A stretch of DNA of 64,000 nucleotides from Apoderus coryli (taxonomy: Eukaryota; Arthropoda; Insecta; Coleoptera; Attelabidae): assembly GCA_911728435.2 (NCBI GenBank), contig OU452211.1:11142428-11206427 (forward strand). The letters are read 5' to 3'. The notes under the pieces are model-generated. The model was not told the DNA's origin. It was given only the letters and a program-made list of their open reading frames with translations, and searched no databases. Both the position numbers and the translations under genes were made by a program. Shown one piece after another: positions 11,580 to 23,675 of the stretch; positions within the stretch are counted from its first letter, which is position 1, and every line of letters starts with the position of its first letter.

Positions 11580-13091
11580 TAATAATAATAATAATCTCTT
11601 TATTGTCTAACAGGTATTGCTACCCAATAACAAGACAAAATCTTACATAAACAAAACCAATTGCATTAGCATACAAAAATACCCAACTTAGAACTAACTT
11701 AAAACTAACTGAAAAATACAAAAAAGGAAATACACGCATCAAAACGAAAAAAAAATCGGGAGGATTACAAGAACAATTAATAATAACAATAAATAATTAA
11801 CACATGAACATAATTCATCAAAACAAATCCCCAGCCCGCAAACATGTCTCTAAACTTTTCTTAAAAGAATCAAGCGATACATTAAAAAAATTAACGTGTT
11901 CATTAATGACTAATCGGTTGCTGTATTTACAATCTCGAAATAGTAGATTCACAATTAGAACGAATCTGTGGCACCCAAAATAAACTAGCACTTCTAGAGT
12001 GAACCCTAGGGACACGAAACCATAGCTGCTGAAGCAACCGAGGACAGTCCAACATATTGTTGATCAACTTAAAAAGAAAGATCTGAGATGCGAAGATGCG
12101 TCTCTCGGCTAACGGCGGAAATCCAAACCTTGTCAGTAACAGGCCGGGATCACACCCACGAGGAGGAAAATATCCATCAATTTTAAATGACAAATATTTT
12201 AAAAACTTAGGTTGGATACTCTCCAATCTCTGTATATGAACACGGTAGATGGGCGACCAAATGATTGTAGCGAATTCCAAAATAGACACAACAAAGGCGA
12301 AATAGAGGCTTTTCAGGCAGTCCATGTTGTTGAATTCTCTGGTCTGTCTAAAAATAAATCCTAACATTCGCAAAGCATTAGCAGAAACTTGCTCAATGTG
12401 GTAGTTGAAAGATAAATCACCATCCAAGTATACACCAAGATCTTTGATTAAAGCGCAGTGTTCCAAATTTGAATTATCGATGGTGTAGTTTCGCAAAAAC
12501 GGATCTTGACGTCTTGTAAATGTCACCGACTTACATTTGTTCAGATTTAGAGGAAGTCTATTTAGATCACACCATTCTGAGAGCAGACACAGATCTCTTT
12601 GAAGCTGTGCGCAATCGTTCTCACAAACAACAGTGCGATACAATTTTAAATCATCCACAAACAACAAATAATTGCTATTGAAACCAGAGAGTGGAGTTCC
12701 ACTTGAGGCTGTGAATGAACCCATTGTATTCAACAAATTGTTGCCTTGCTCCCAGATAGGACTGAAAAAAAGATATCAGATCCCTGCTGAAGCCAATGTC
12801 GCACAGCTTCTGTTGAATCAGGGAATGATCAATCTTATCGAATGCCTTGGGAAAGTCAGTATAGATTGAGTCGACTTGCGAACCTCGACCGACAGCCGGA
12901 ATTACATCCTGCAGGAAAGTGGTTAGATTGGTCACCGTAGAACGACCCTTAATGAACCCATGTTTCTGGTAAACTAGCCTATGTTTTATTTGTCCAAATA
13001 ACTTATTGTGCGGAGCAATTTCAAAAACCTTTGCGTAAAATAGGCCCCAGCACCAGCTCATTATCCATTGATATCTAAACTTTAATTTCAT
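11580..13091 (-). pseudogene. Jockey/CR1-like non-LTR reverse transcriptase, 5'-truncated
   Basis: On the complement the RT fingers/palm appear first ('HGFIKGRSTVTNL', 'VDSIYTDFPKAFDKIDH', 'YLGARQQFVEYNG'; 13,091-12,675). After a frame change near 12,700 come 'FVDDLKLYR' (the YADD motif mutated to FVDD), 'LPLNLNKCK', 'KDLGVYLDGDLSFNYH' and the thumb region to 11,927. The 'SSGVPQGS' block is damaged at the frame change. The 3' end carries CAATAAAG and a short ATT/AAT tail at 11,580-11,597, typical of such elements. There is no endonuclease domain, so it is truncated at its 5' end. Confidence 0.85.
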
Positions 13092-13099
13092 GGGCTCTA

Positions 13100-15845
13100 A
13101 GACTTGCGTTGACCAGAGTGCTAACAGCGATTGGGATGGACGGGTCTTTTGGCGATAAGATTGCAGTGAAGAGGTAACAACATTGCTGAATTCTCACGTA
13201 GCAAGAATCTTCTTCTTCTTCTTAAATCAGTTAACGTAATTAATTGATAGACCTGACCCAATATAGGTTTGAATAATCTAGGATTAGGAATAAACGCGGA
13301 AAAACATAGTTCAGCCTAGTGGAGCAATAATTATATATTGCGTCTTTGATGAAACCAAACCTATAAATAATAGTTTCAATTTGTCCTTAAACAAGAAATG
13401 TAAGAGGTAATTATTTCATTCGAATCACCGTTGACAACAAAATCGATCTGTTAGATTCGTTTTACAATGGAATAGAGCATAAGTTGTGTAAAATACCAAT
13501 TCCTTTACGGTACACAGGATAAATCCTTTAATTAATGCGTAAAATCACATTTACTTTAGCAACAAAACACCATTATTCCAATCCAAACCAGCTTGGCTTA
13601 CAATGCGGTATATACAATGACTAAACTGCAAATAGACCCAAAAATGCATATAGAGACTCTAGATAGAGCTGGAAAATTTCTGTAACCACGGTATTTAAAT
13701 TAACAACCGATCCCACTAGAGTAGGTATCACAATATGTCGCAGAGCTACGTTAGGTACTAGCATAGTGAAATTAGTATGACAAACTAAGTCATTGTCAAT
13801 CTCTTTGGGCTGAACCAGTTTACTCTTACTCTTCTTTAAGAATTCCCGAGATCATAGTGCTCCTGAGTTCACTGCTGTTTATATAAAGGGGTTATTATGC
13901 ATGCCTGGAGGATTTCTTACTTTTTTTCTGTCGTAGCCAATAACAAATGCTAGTCTGCAAATTAAAATGTTGCCATACAACGGGAGAGAGCTTTCATCTT
14001 CCTCATTGAACAGTAAATTAAAAAAATATGGTTTTAATTTGCAAAAAACGACAGGTTTACCATTTTTTTCATTAAAAATATGCACTGCACGCCACTGGAA
14101 ACGTAGTTATGACAATATATTATAAATAATATAACTGCAATTTATCATTCTTTAGTTTCCCGATGGATAGTAAAAGGTAAGATATTTATGTAGTATTTGA
14201 ATTAGATGCATATTACCAATTGTTATTTTGAAAAACAAATATTTCTAAACAAACTGTTTAAAAGATTGAGCTTACTTGCCTAAAAAAATCACACAAATTT
14301 TTTTTAGAAAACATGAATAACTTCGCTTAATTTTGCAGAACAGTGGCCCTTATCTTTTATAACTTGGTTCAGTCTATTTACCCATAAAAGTCCAATACAT
14401 CTTAAGTATTCTAAAAAGAGAGCTTAAAAATCTTACTAGATGAGTGCAAAAATTCTATTAAATTCTGACAGTGTTTATTAAATTTGAATTACATATTTTA
14501 ACTATTATAGATATTAGCAGGTAGTAAATTCACGTCTCAGGTTTTATTGCACATTTATTGGGGGTGATTTTAGCATGTTTTGTAGGTATATAATGGGCAA
14601 TTCCCAACATGTGTGCTTGCGTTGTTTTTCTGAAGGCCATAAACAGGTAAAATATAATATACATATAATTATATGGAAACATGAATAAAAGTAAAAAAGT
14701 ATTTGTTTGTTTTTATAATTAATAAAGATGTAATTCTATTATAAAATAATTCTATTACTCCCCTGTTCTTTACCTATCCTGTAATTTCAATAAAACGTAA
14801 ATACGGATCTGTAGAGTATATTAAAAAATGGCTACCACCTGCCTCGCACGGGACAATAGAAAGTGGTGGGAGTTCATATTCTCTGTTGTTCTCTGGTTCG
14901 CTCTCAATATCTTCTAAATATTAACAAAATATTCCATGCGGTTTCTTTTGCAGCACCTTGCAAACTATGCATTTCCGATCCTAAGTTTGTATGAACTTTT
15001 CATCATACAATCATCAAATCATTATTTAAACTTGAGTCGTACTTAATTATTTCGTATCAAACAATATTCATAAAATTTGAATCCCGTTTGTCATAACTTT
15101 TACTTGACTAGGTATATAAATTATGTGAATGAATAATAAACTTTCCAGTTAAATCGACTTAATCGAAATCAGGTTCTTTGTTAAACCAACCCAGTTGCCT
15201 GCAAAATCGTAATTAAAAGAGCAATCGAAGCATATATTCCTTTAATTACAAAATAAGCCAGCACAAACCTACACCGTTTAAATGGGATAATCAAGAACTC
15301 GCGTTCTATTTTCCACACACCTTATGTAAATCTTGGCATCGGGCTTTTCTTGTTAAACCTTGTTATTGAAATTTATTAAGCTTTTTTCCCTATTTCGTGT
15401 GCTAAATTATAATGTCTCTCGTTACTGCACAGGTTATAATTTCCTTGGAGGCAGTGCGTTTGGAATACGAATTTTGACTTTGATTTACTTTACGTTGATT
15501 GATGTCTCTCTTCTAAATAATTCAGATGCTTGGAAACGGCGGCGTCGCTCGAATATCAAATAAGTTATGGTATAGTTTGTAGAATATTTGGATTACTAAA
15601 TAAAATGGATCGACTACTCATAAGTGTCAATTCCGAACCAGAATTGATAATAGCGGCTCTCTATTCGGACCTCAAAACAAAACCTACCAGTTAGACGAAT
15701 TCCTAGAGAAAACACAAAGAACAATAGCTCAATACTAAGTTCCTTTTCCTTGTCAGCATATTCAGAACAGTATGAGTTTGTTATCAAGCACTAACGCAAA
15801 TATAAATAGAACCAAAGAAACACTCAAAATTAAACGTCTCACTAT
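13100..15845. other. Spacer, no gene recognised
   Basis: Mostly AT-rich non-coding sequence. The open frame at 15,360-15,563 has no recognisable domain. A possible micro-exon at 14,593-14,646 is discussed among the findings. Confidence 0.5.
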
Positions 15846-15849
15846 ACTC

Positions 15850-16791
15850 AAAAACTCCAAAAAACCGTGCTTGCAAACATCTGAAAAACTACGCTAACTA
15901 TGGTCTCCAAATACTTCGGAATATTTCATATTTAATATTTCGCAAAAGTAAATCAGGAAAACGGTAGATCTTAAGAACGAACAGAGTGGGATTATCAACG
16001 TATTTGACCATCAGAAATAGCAGATATTTCAAAGTTTCTACCATCATGATATTATATTTTGTACTTGTAAGACCGCATCTTGAATAGGCATCGGTTGTGG
16101 GGATGCCGATAGCTGTTACGCATATAGGTAGATTCTATAGAGAAAGTGCAAAAACCACTACGCAAAAACTCCAAAAAACCGTGAGTGCAAACATCTGAAA
16201 ATCTCCGCTTACTAAGGTCTCCAAATACTTCGGAATATTTCATATTTAATATTTCGCAAAAGTAAATCAGGAAAACGGTAGATCTTAAGAACGAACAGAG
16301 TGGGATTATCAACGTATTTGACCATCAGAAATAGCAGATATTTCAAAGTTTCTACCCTCATGAGATTATATTTTGTACTTGTAAGACCGCATCTTGAATA
16401 TGCATCGGTTGTGGGGATGCCGATAGCTGTTACGCATATAGGTAGATTCTATAGAGAAAGTGCAAAAACCACTACGCAAAAACTCCAAAAAACCGTGAGT
16501 GCAAACATCTGAAAATCTCCGCTTACTAAGGTCTCCAAATACTTCGGAATATTTCATATTTAATATTTCGCAAAAGTAAATCAGGAAAACGGTAGATCTT
16601 AAGAACGAACAGAGTGGGATTATCAACGTATTTGACCATCAGAAATAGCAGATATTTCAAAGTTTCTACCATCATGAGATTATATTTTGTACTTGTAAGA
16701 CCGCATCTTGAATAGGCATCGGTTGTGGGGATGCCGATAGCTGTTACGCATAGAGGTAGATTCTATAGAGAAAGTGCAAAAACCCTTCGAA
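15850..16791. repeat. 314-bp unit repeated three times in tandem
   Basis: The string CAAAAACTCCAAAAAACCGTG recurs at ~15,850, ~16,163 and ~16,477, exact 314-base spacings. The units differ by only a few bases (for example GTGCTTGC against GTGAGTGC, ATCATGATAT against CTCATGAGAT). Each unit encodes part of an RT thumb region, so the satellite-like array arose by local amplification of a retrotransposon piece. Confidence 0.93.
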
Positions 16792-17257
16792 AATTTCATA
16801 CAATAATATATGTTAAATGAATATGAACTTGATACTTTAAGTGATAGACGTCAATACTTTGCAGTAGCCTTTATCTATTGTATCTTGAACAATTTAAAAC
16901 ATCATGAATGTGGTTTTCTTAGGTTTATATATTAATTAGATTAATCTGAGAATATCCTGTAAGAATATTTGCTGGAATGAGCCGCATGGTTCATCTGCGT
17001 TGAATAACTCATCGAAAATCCAATGAAGAGTCTGATATTTTCCCCAAAATCAATTTTGAATCATCGCAAGTCAGATATATATATATCTCCGACAAAATTA
17101 TTGTTTTGAATTGTTATTTTTAGATTGTAGTTTATTTGTTTAGCTTTTGTTATGTGTTAGTTAGTAAGTATATTGTTAATTTTTAATTTCACATTACTTG
17201 TAATTACCATTTTTGTTGTTGTGTTTAATGTATTGGTAAATAAATGAATCACAAACA
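15850..17257 (+). pseudogene. Non-LTR RT C-terminal remnant with 3' end
   Basis: Each 314-bp unit encodes 'IRNSRYFKVSTLMRLYFVLV' and 'RPHLEYASVV', the thumb region of jockey/CR1-like RTs. After the last unit the frame-shifted remains continue (near 16,805-16,890: 'ELDTLSDRR', 'YFAVAFIYCILN'). They end in a T-rich 3' region closing with GGTAAATAAATGAATC at 17,233-17,250, like the A-rich tail of such elements. RT core motifs are absent. There are multiple stops. Confidence 0.7.
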
Positions 17258-17288
17258 AAAACATAAGTATAAACATCACATTAGCCAA

Positions 17289-18565
17289 CTATTTTGAAAG
17301 AAATAATTTATTTTCTCCGAAACAATTTGGATTTAGACCGAAACTTAACACCGTTTCAGCTATAGAAAACTTTATAAATAGCGTTATAACCGCTTTTGAG
17401 AGTAGAAGTCTTGTGGGGGCTTCTTTTCTTGATTTAACAAAGGCGTTTGATTGCGTCTCACACGATATCTTGTTGGGTAAACTGGAGCGATACGGTATGA
17501 GTGCGAATTCGATTCGTTTGCTGAGTTCCTGTCTCACTGGTAGGAATGTCGTAACGATGTTTGACTCAAAGTCTTCTCAGCCCTTGTTGAGCTCTTGTGG
17601 AGTCCCACAGGGCTCGGTGCTCGGACCTCTATTGTTTTTGATTTTCATTAATGATTTACCGCTACATCTGCCATGTTCTGACCTGACATTGTTTGCAGAC
17701 GATTCAACTATTGTCGATGTTGAACTGTCGAGTGATGTTCTGGCCTCAAGTATGATTAATTCACAGTCGAGGGCTGCGGACTGGTTTGCAGCTAACAAAC
17801 TCTGTATGAATGCCAATAAAACAGCTACTAAAATATTTACATTACGTGAGACGGATGTTGCTGTTTCTGATGGTCTGGTAAAGTTTTTGGGTGTCACTTT
17901 GGACCAAAAGCTAACCTGGGCGGGTCATGTCGAGGTTACCATTGCCAAGTTGTCTAAGGTTGTGTTCATGTTGAGAAGCTTGAAGGGTGAAGTCTCTTTT
18001 AATGTTTTGAAATCAGCATATTATGGCCTTTTTCACAGTGTGGCTTCATATTCGCAATCCAAAGACGAGTGGTTCGAATAATGACAGATTTAAAGTTTAG
18101 AGAGGATGTCAGACCTAAATTTAAAGAATGTAAAATAATTACACTCCCGTGTCTCTATATCTACAATTCAATTATGTATCTGAAAAATAATTACAATCTG
18201 TACATAAGGCATGATGAAGTTCACAACCACAATACCAGAAACAAAAATGACATTCTTCCTGAATATATGAGGTTGGGTAGAAGCAGAAATTCTGTGAATT
18301 ATTATGGTCCCACATGCTATAATCATTTGCCAGATAGTTTGAAAACACTAAGCGTTGCAATGTTCAAAAATAGATTAAAAAACTACTTAATTGACCAGGC
18401 TTTTTACTCCATTGATGAATTCCTCAGCACTGACTTTCCGTTTTGATTAAGTTATATACATTTCTATGTTTTTATGTTGTGTTATGTAATATTTTAATAT
18501 TTAATATGACTTGTGTAAACCTTTTTTGGTAATGACATGTAATGACAATAAATAAATAAACATTT
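17289..18565 (+). pseudogene. CR1-like reverse transcriptase, truncated and internally deleted
   Basis: Reads 'KQFGFRPKLNTVSAIENF', 'SFLDLTKAFDCVSHDIL', 'SSCGVPQGSVLGPLLF', 'LTLFADDSTIV' (the FADD catalytic pair intact), 'NKLCMNANKT' and 'KFLGVTLDQKLTW' (17,413-18,081). After an internal deletion near 18,060 it continues with the C-terminal 'HNHNTRNKNDILPEYMRLGR' and 'GPTCYNHLPDSLK' to a stop at 18,444-18,446. The 3' region ends in GACAATAAATAAATAAA at about 18,545-18,561. There is no endonuclease, and the fingers are cut at the start. Confidence 0.88.
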
Positions 18566-18569
18566 ATAT

Positions 18570-20405
18570 AATTGAACTAAGGTTTTCTAAGCCTCTGATG
18601 ATGGACATATTTTGTCGCATCAAAACGCTCCTAAAATGTCAATATTTTGTAATGACATAAATGAAGGAAAAATATTTTTAAACAACCATGGTATTGGAAG
18701 ATTTAACCATGCAATAGACAACTATTATTTCTTACGTTAATAAAATAATCAACAATAACATAAGTAAAAGATGTTTAAGTACAATATAAAAGCTTTAAAG
18801 TAATAAACTTTGGAGCAGGAATATAAACATAAGGAAAACAAAAACCTTGCATTGTGTGAAGACAGTCAACTTCGAGAAGACTATTGGTTTTTCAAGTAAT
18901 TTTTCAGATTTTCTTGTATAGGTGCTGTCAATTTTGACATGCTACACATCTATTATAGTCTTAATTAAAAGAACAATACCTATATTAATTTTTCTTCTCA
19001 AAATTACCAATAATAATACATAATTATGTAACATTACACTATTACATAAAGGACCTCTATATAGGTACGTAAATGCCATATCGATTACTATAAAATGTGT
19101 ATACAAAATTAGGTTAAAAATAAGAAAATTGTAATCTAGCGTAATCTAGTGTTGAAACACGGTAGACTAAATCAAATAAAACTGCATTTTCGTAATTTGA
19201 TAACAAAATTAATAATTAAAAATAACTTTGTATTATCTACTGTATACATTTAGACCTTTAAAAGTGCATGACATCTATATTTACACATTTTTTTAATTAG
19301 TTAATTTAAAACCCAGTCAAGTCATAAAATGTATGTGATTAATCCATCATTAAAATTATTAATTCGCAAGCCCTATCTGTGCTTTAACCAGATTAAATGT
19401 GCTATAATATAAAAAAGGTCACTTACCCTTCGCTTGTTCGTGAACTATAACAAATTTTCGGCAATATCTATTGGTATAAAAATGAATTCTAACGAAAATT
19501 TTCTATAAAACCACCCTTAAAGAACCACGTATGCCAACTTAATGGCACAAAATAGCACCATGAACAACGTGAAAGCATTAGCTTAGCATTGCGCATGTTC
19601 AGGAATTTCCTTTATTTTCTTGTTTCTTTTCCTCTAAAACCCATCGGACATAAAACGCCAATATTTCGATTCTGCTGTGTTAGTTGGGAAATTCATAGAG
19701 ATGATCGATAATCGACTACAACTAGTTTTCTAGTAACCTCTAATTATTAATCATTGAAATCCAAAGGCGAATTGGTTTATTTATTTAGCAATAACAATGA
19801 CCAATAAGACACTTTATTAGCAACCTCATTAGATATCCTGATGGAAATATACACAAATGTCACTGCCGTATCGACATATAATAATATATCGATAAGTATC
19901 CCTTTATCGAGATCATCATATTCTACAAGCACTTATCTTGGTGGTGAAGGAAATCTTCCACAGATTCAGCGTGGCGCCCTCAAGCGGTGAAAGTCAGACA
20001 TAAGCACAACAGTATTGATCGTGTTAATAATAAATTTTCATTTTTGATTCCTTTTTGGCTAAATGAGGCGTGCAATATTTGGCGCTATTTTCGCATTACT
20101 TTTGCTCGTTCGCGTTTTCATATAACGCGTCTGCCGTCTATGAATAACCAAAAAGACGTTTTATATTCATAAATTCAAGCCATGCATAGGTGAGAATTGA
20201 TGTTTTGAAGCATATTTAAACTGAATTTTTTAGAAAAGTGTCGTTAAAACTAACGTATTGTATAAAACTACTATTCTTCAAACTTTAGAAGACTTTACCG
20301 TACTATTTTTATAAATTGTAAATTATATTATTTTGAAAACATAGGATTCCAAATCCAAATTGTATGTTTTGCTTCAAATTACAGCAAACTTTACAACTAT
20401 CTAAT
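18570..20405. other. AT-rich spacer, no gene recognised
   Basis: No domain-bearing ORF. A few good-looking splice-donor strings on the - strand (for example complement of TCACTTACCC near 19,429) have no supporting exon. Confidence 0.5.
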
Positions 20406-20410
20406 TATAC

Positions 20411-20620
20411 GAGGTATGACTACAAAATAACGAAACTGATTCTTCTGGAGAAGAAATACGCGCATGCGCTAAACACGAACGACTAACAACTTGAGCCTAA
20501 AGCGGTCTTTTTTCTCCCGTGTCTGTGAATAAATCACTCTGGCCGCTGCTGTCTTTTGTTAATATGGTTTTCAAAGGTGAACGAGTGTTCTCTATAACGA
20601 GTTGAGTTTTTTTATACCCG
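20411..20620. mobile_element. Mariner-like terminal region
   Basis: ACGAGGTATGACTACAAAAT followed by AACGAAACT at 20,411 matches the terminal inverted repeat style of classical mariner elements, followed by a GCGCATGCGC stretch also typical of their untranslated ends. The matching transposase fragment lies at 21,200-21,665 on the complement, with an RT fragment between. The opposite TIR was not found. Confidence 0.55.
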
Positions 20621-20627
20621 AAATTCT

Positions 20628-21197
20628 TTGAGCTATTGCCCAATCCATAAATCTGCTGAGTATGATCATGTTGAAAATTATAGACCCGTCTCGCTCCTGC
20701 CCAACTTCTTGAAGGTTTTTGCCTCCTACTTGTCTGATCGACAACACTATGTCGAATACAATGGTCATAAATCGGAAACTTTCACACCCACCAGCGGAGC
20801 GCCTAAGGGCATCTGTTTGGCACCATTAATATTTTCAATTTTCATTAATGACATATCCCAGGAACTCACAAGCAACCATTTGATGTTTGCAGACGATCTG
20901 AAGTTGTATCGTGTTATTCGAGACACTTCGGATTGCGTATTGTTGCAGCGCGACTTATCTAAGCTTGAAGATTGGTGTAACTATAATAAATTGTCTTTAA
21001 ATATTAATAAATGTAAGTTTGTCACATTTTCGAAATCGCAAACTGTTTTTGAATATCGCTATCAGCTGAGTGACACTGCGCTTGAGTATTGTGATGTTGT
21101 CAGGGATCTTGGAGTTTACGTCGACACTGAATTGTCATTTAATTATCATATTCGAAGTATTACCCGAGATGCACTACGCATGCTTGGCTTTTCCTGA
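20628..21197 (+). pseudogene. Jockey/CR1-like RT fragment with internal deletion
   Basis: Contains 'NYRPVSLLPNFLKVF' fused directly to 'ASYLSDRQHYVEYNGHKSET', so roughly the RT segment around 'YTDFSKAFD' is missing. It continues with a degraded 'SGAPKGICLAPLIFSIFIND', 'LMFADDLKLYR' (YADD present as FADD), 'LSLNINKCKFVTF' and 'RDLGVYVDTELSFNYH'. It ends at 'RDALRMLGF', where mariner-derived sequence begins. It resembles the element at 11,580-13,091. Confidence 0.85.
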
Positions 21198-21199
21198 TT

Positions 21200-21665
21200 T
21201 CTTAGAACACAACTGGCAAACAAATGGTTGTGTACCACTCAGAATTGACTGTTCTGCGTTGTTCTAGTGGTACGGTTGCGACCTGTCCAGTTTTCCGAAA
21301 TAACTGGCGACCATTTGCTTGGAAGTGCTTCGTGCGCGAACAACTTTTGTTCGATTTGGCTCATCTTGAAACATTCATACAGTCGACTGCTGTTTACTTT
21401 CGGGCTCATACGCGTAAATCCACGATTCATCACCTGTCACGATGTCATAGACGTGTTTCGAAGCCCCGCGATCGTATTTTTTGAGCATTTCTTTCGACCA
21501 ATCGACACGAGCCTTATTTTGAGCGATTGACAAATTGTGTGGGATCCAACGCGAACAAATTTTTTTGACAGTCAAATGTTTATGCAATATTGAATGCCTA
21601 AGGTTGTCTCAATCTCTTGATAGGTCACATGACGATCTTGCAATATTATAGTTCGCGCACAACAA
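21200..21665 (-). pseudogene. Mariner (SETMAR-like) transposase fragment
   Basis: On the complement: 'DRHVTYQEIETTLGIQ', then 'KKICSRWIPHNLSIAQNKAR' and 'VYDIVTGDESWIYAYEPESK' (first catalytic Asp in GDESW), then degraded remnants of the strand following it. This is the classical mariner family, different from the transposases at 3.6 and 38.3 kb. The C-terminal third with the remaining catalytic aspartates is missing, replaced by RT sequence. Confidence 0.85.
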
Positions 21666-21669
21666 CTGA

Positions 21670-23638
21670 TTTTGTTTGTTTTTAGAATTAATATCGACAG
21701 TTTGTTTAAATAAGTTTTCTAACAAGTTAACAAAGATTAGTTTGTTTTTCTATCATTCCAAATTGCAATCTAAATTTTAATTTATATTGTTTCTCACCGA
21801 AGATAATTATTCAAGTTTTAATACAACATCATGTAATTTGATTGACTATAAAATGGAAACACCTTTTTACCTATGCATAATATTCTATTTCCGAGGACAA
21901 TTAAATCACGATATAGCCAGTAGCTATTGCTCATGATATACGCTTAAGTCTTAAGTACGGAAATATAATTTCGAAAATAACTATTGATTAATTGTAATAT
22001 TAAAATATTTTCAATCAGTGGCGTCAGACCTTTACGAGGCGTTTATCCAAATAATAGAGCCTCAAAAACTACAAACTAGTAAAAAGTTGCCCTTATTTTA
22101 ATGCTAAATAAGACAAAACAAAAAAATCTCGGGATTTCCATTTGAATCAATAATTTAATTTTGACGATCTTCGCAATTCTATGTTTCATCTTATTTTTGA
22201 GCACCCTGTATTAATGTAAATATTATCTACCTAATATCTCTTAAAGTAGATCTTTCCCAACAAGGACTACAACCTAAAAATAATTAAATAAGAATTTCAT
22301 ATCCACAAAGTGTGTTTATAAGCTTGCGTAGAATCCAAAACCATGTTGAATTGGACCCATTGACGGTAGTACAAACCCAAATTTTCAAAATCGATCGCTA
22401 CCGTTTATCGTGGGACACCCTGTATATTTTACTTATATTCTGAACAGGGTAAGTGATCGAACACGCAAAAATATTCAATTCAACAAAGAATGTTTGTTTT
22501 GATTGTTTATCATAGCTATTTAGGATCTGTAAAATTTTTCAAGATTTTAGTTTGTTTTATTTTGTTACTATTTTAATTTGTTTGTAAGCCTCTCTTTGTT
22601 GCTGTAATTTTGTGATTTGATTTGTTACTGTAACTTTGATTGATTAATTTGTTTGACGTACTATAAGTACATGTTTTGTAACATAAAATGGTGAATAAAT
22701 CTATCTATACAGCGAAATTCCTCTTTTTTGATTGCCAAGCTGTTTTAATTTTAATGGCGATTCAATTTTCATAAAAACTTCATTTTAAGCGAAATCAAAA
22801 ATGTGTACAATTTTACAAAAAGAGACCATCTATTTATTTAGTGAGAGAGGCAACTTCAGACTGTAGTAATTTCGACCATGAACTTAATTAAATTTTTACC
22901 GAGCAAGGTGTCAAACTAAACTCTCAAAGTTGCTGCGACGCAATAGAAAATTTATATCCCGGCTATATTTTAAAGAATGGTTATTAAATTATTAACATGT
23001 TAACATTCCCTTTTTTAAGAGAGAACTTTACCATGATTCTATGATTCCTCAGAGAAGCCACATGTCGAATACAGGTGTCCACTAGGTCTTTTTTTAACAA
23101 ATATCATAAGAAAGTTAGAATAAAAAAGAGCCTAAGCCCTAAATAAGCCTTAAGAAACAATATCTACAAAAGTAGTGTACCTACCTAGTCCGAGTTAACT
23201 CCTAAGTTGATTAATCAATTTATTTATTAAGGCATTGAGCGTTGTTCAGAACAGAAAGTTGTTACCAAACTAAAGCCTTCATAATGCGAAATATTTTGTA
23301 CGAATAACAGTGAGCATTCCGAGTTGCATGTAGAATGAAAAGCTTAATTTAAAGCACGGCAGTGAATAATTCACACGATTGATTGAGTTGTACCAGGAGA
23401 AGTTTGCGCACTTATGTTGGAGTTTATGCATAGATGGAGAAAGGAAACATCCCAACGCCATTGTTTAAAATATTGGAATTCATGATTCAAGGAAGATAAT
23501 ATCCATAAAGAACAGCATTAATTATCTGTTGAATTATTATTATAAATAAAAAATCAAGATTAACTGTTTTGTGTATTCGACCAGATATACCCGGTACTTA
23601 TATGTTTTAATTAATTGTTTACTATATAACCCATTATA

Positions 23639-23675
<37 letters not shown>

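Noticed and set aside
19425..19440. Strong splice donor on - strand (complement of TCACTTACCC)
   Set aside because: No coding or recognisable exon upstream of it on that strand; isolated donors occur by chance. Similar strings at ~57,352 and ~58,124 rejected for the same reason.
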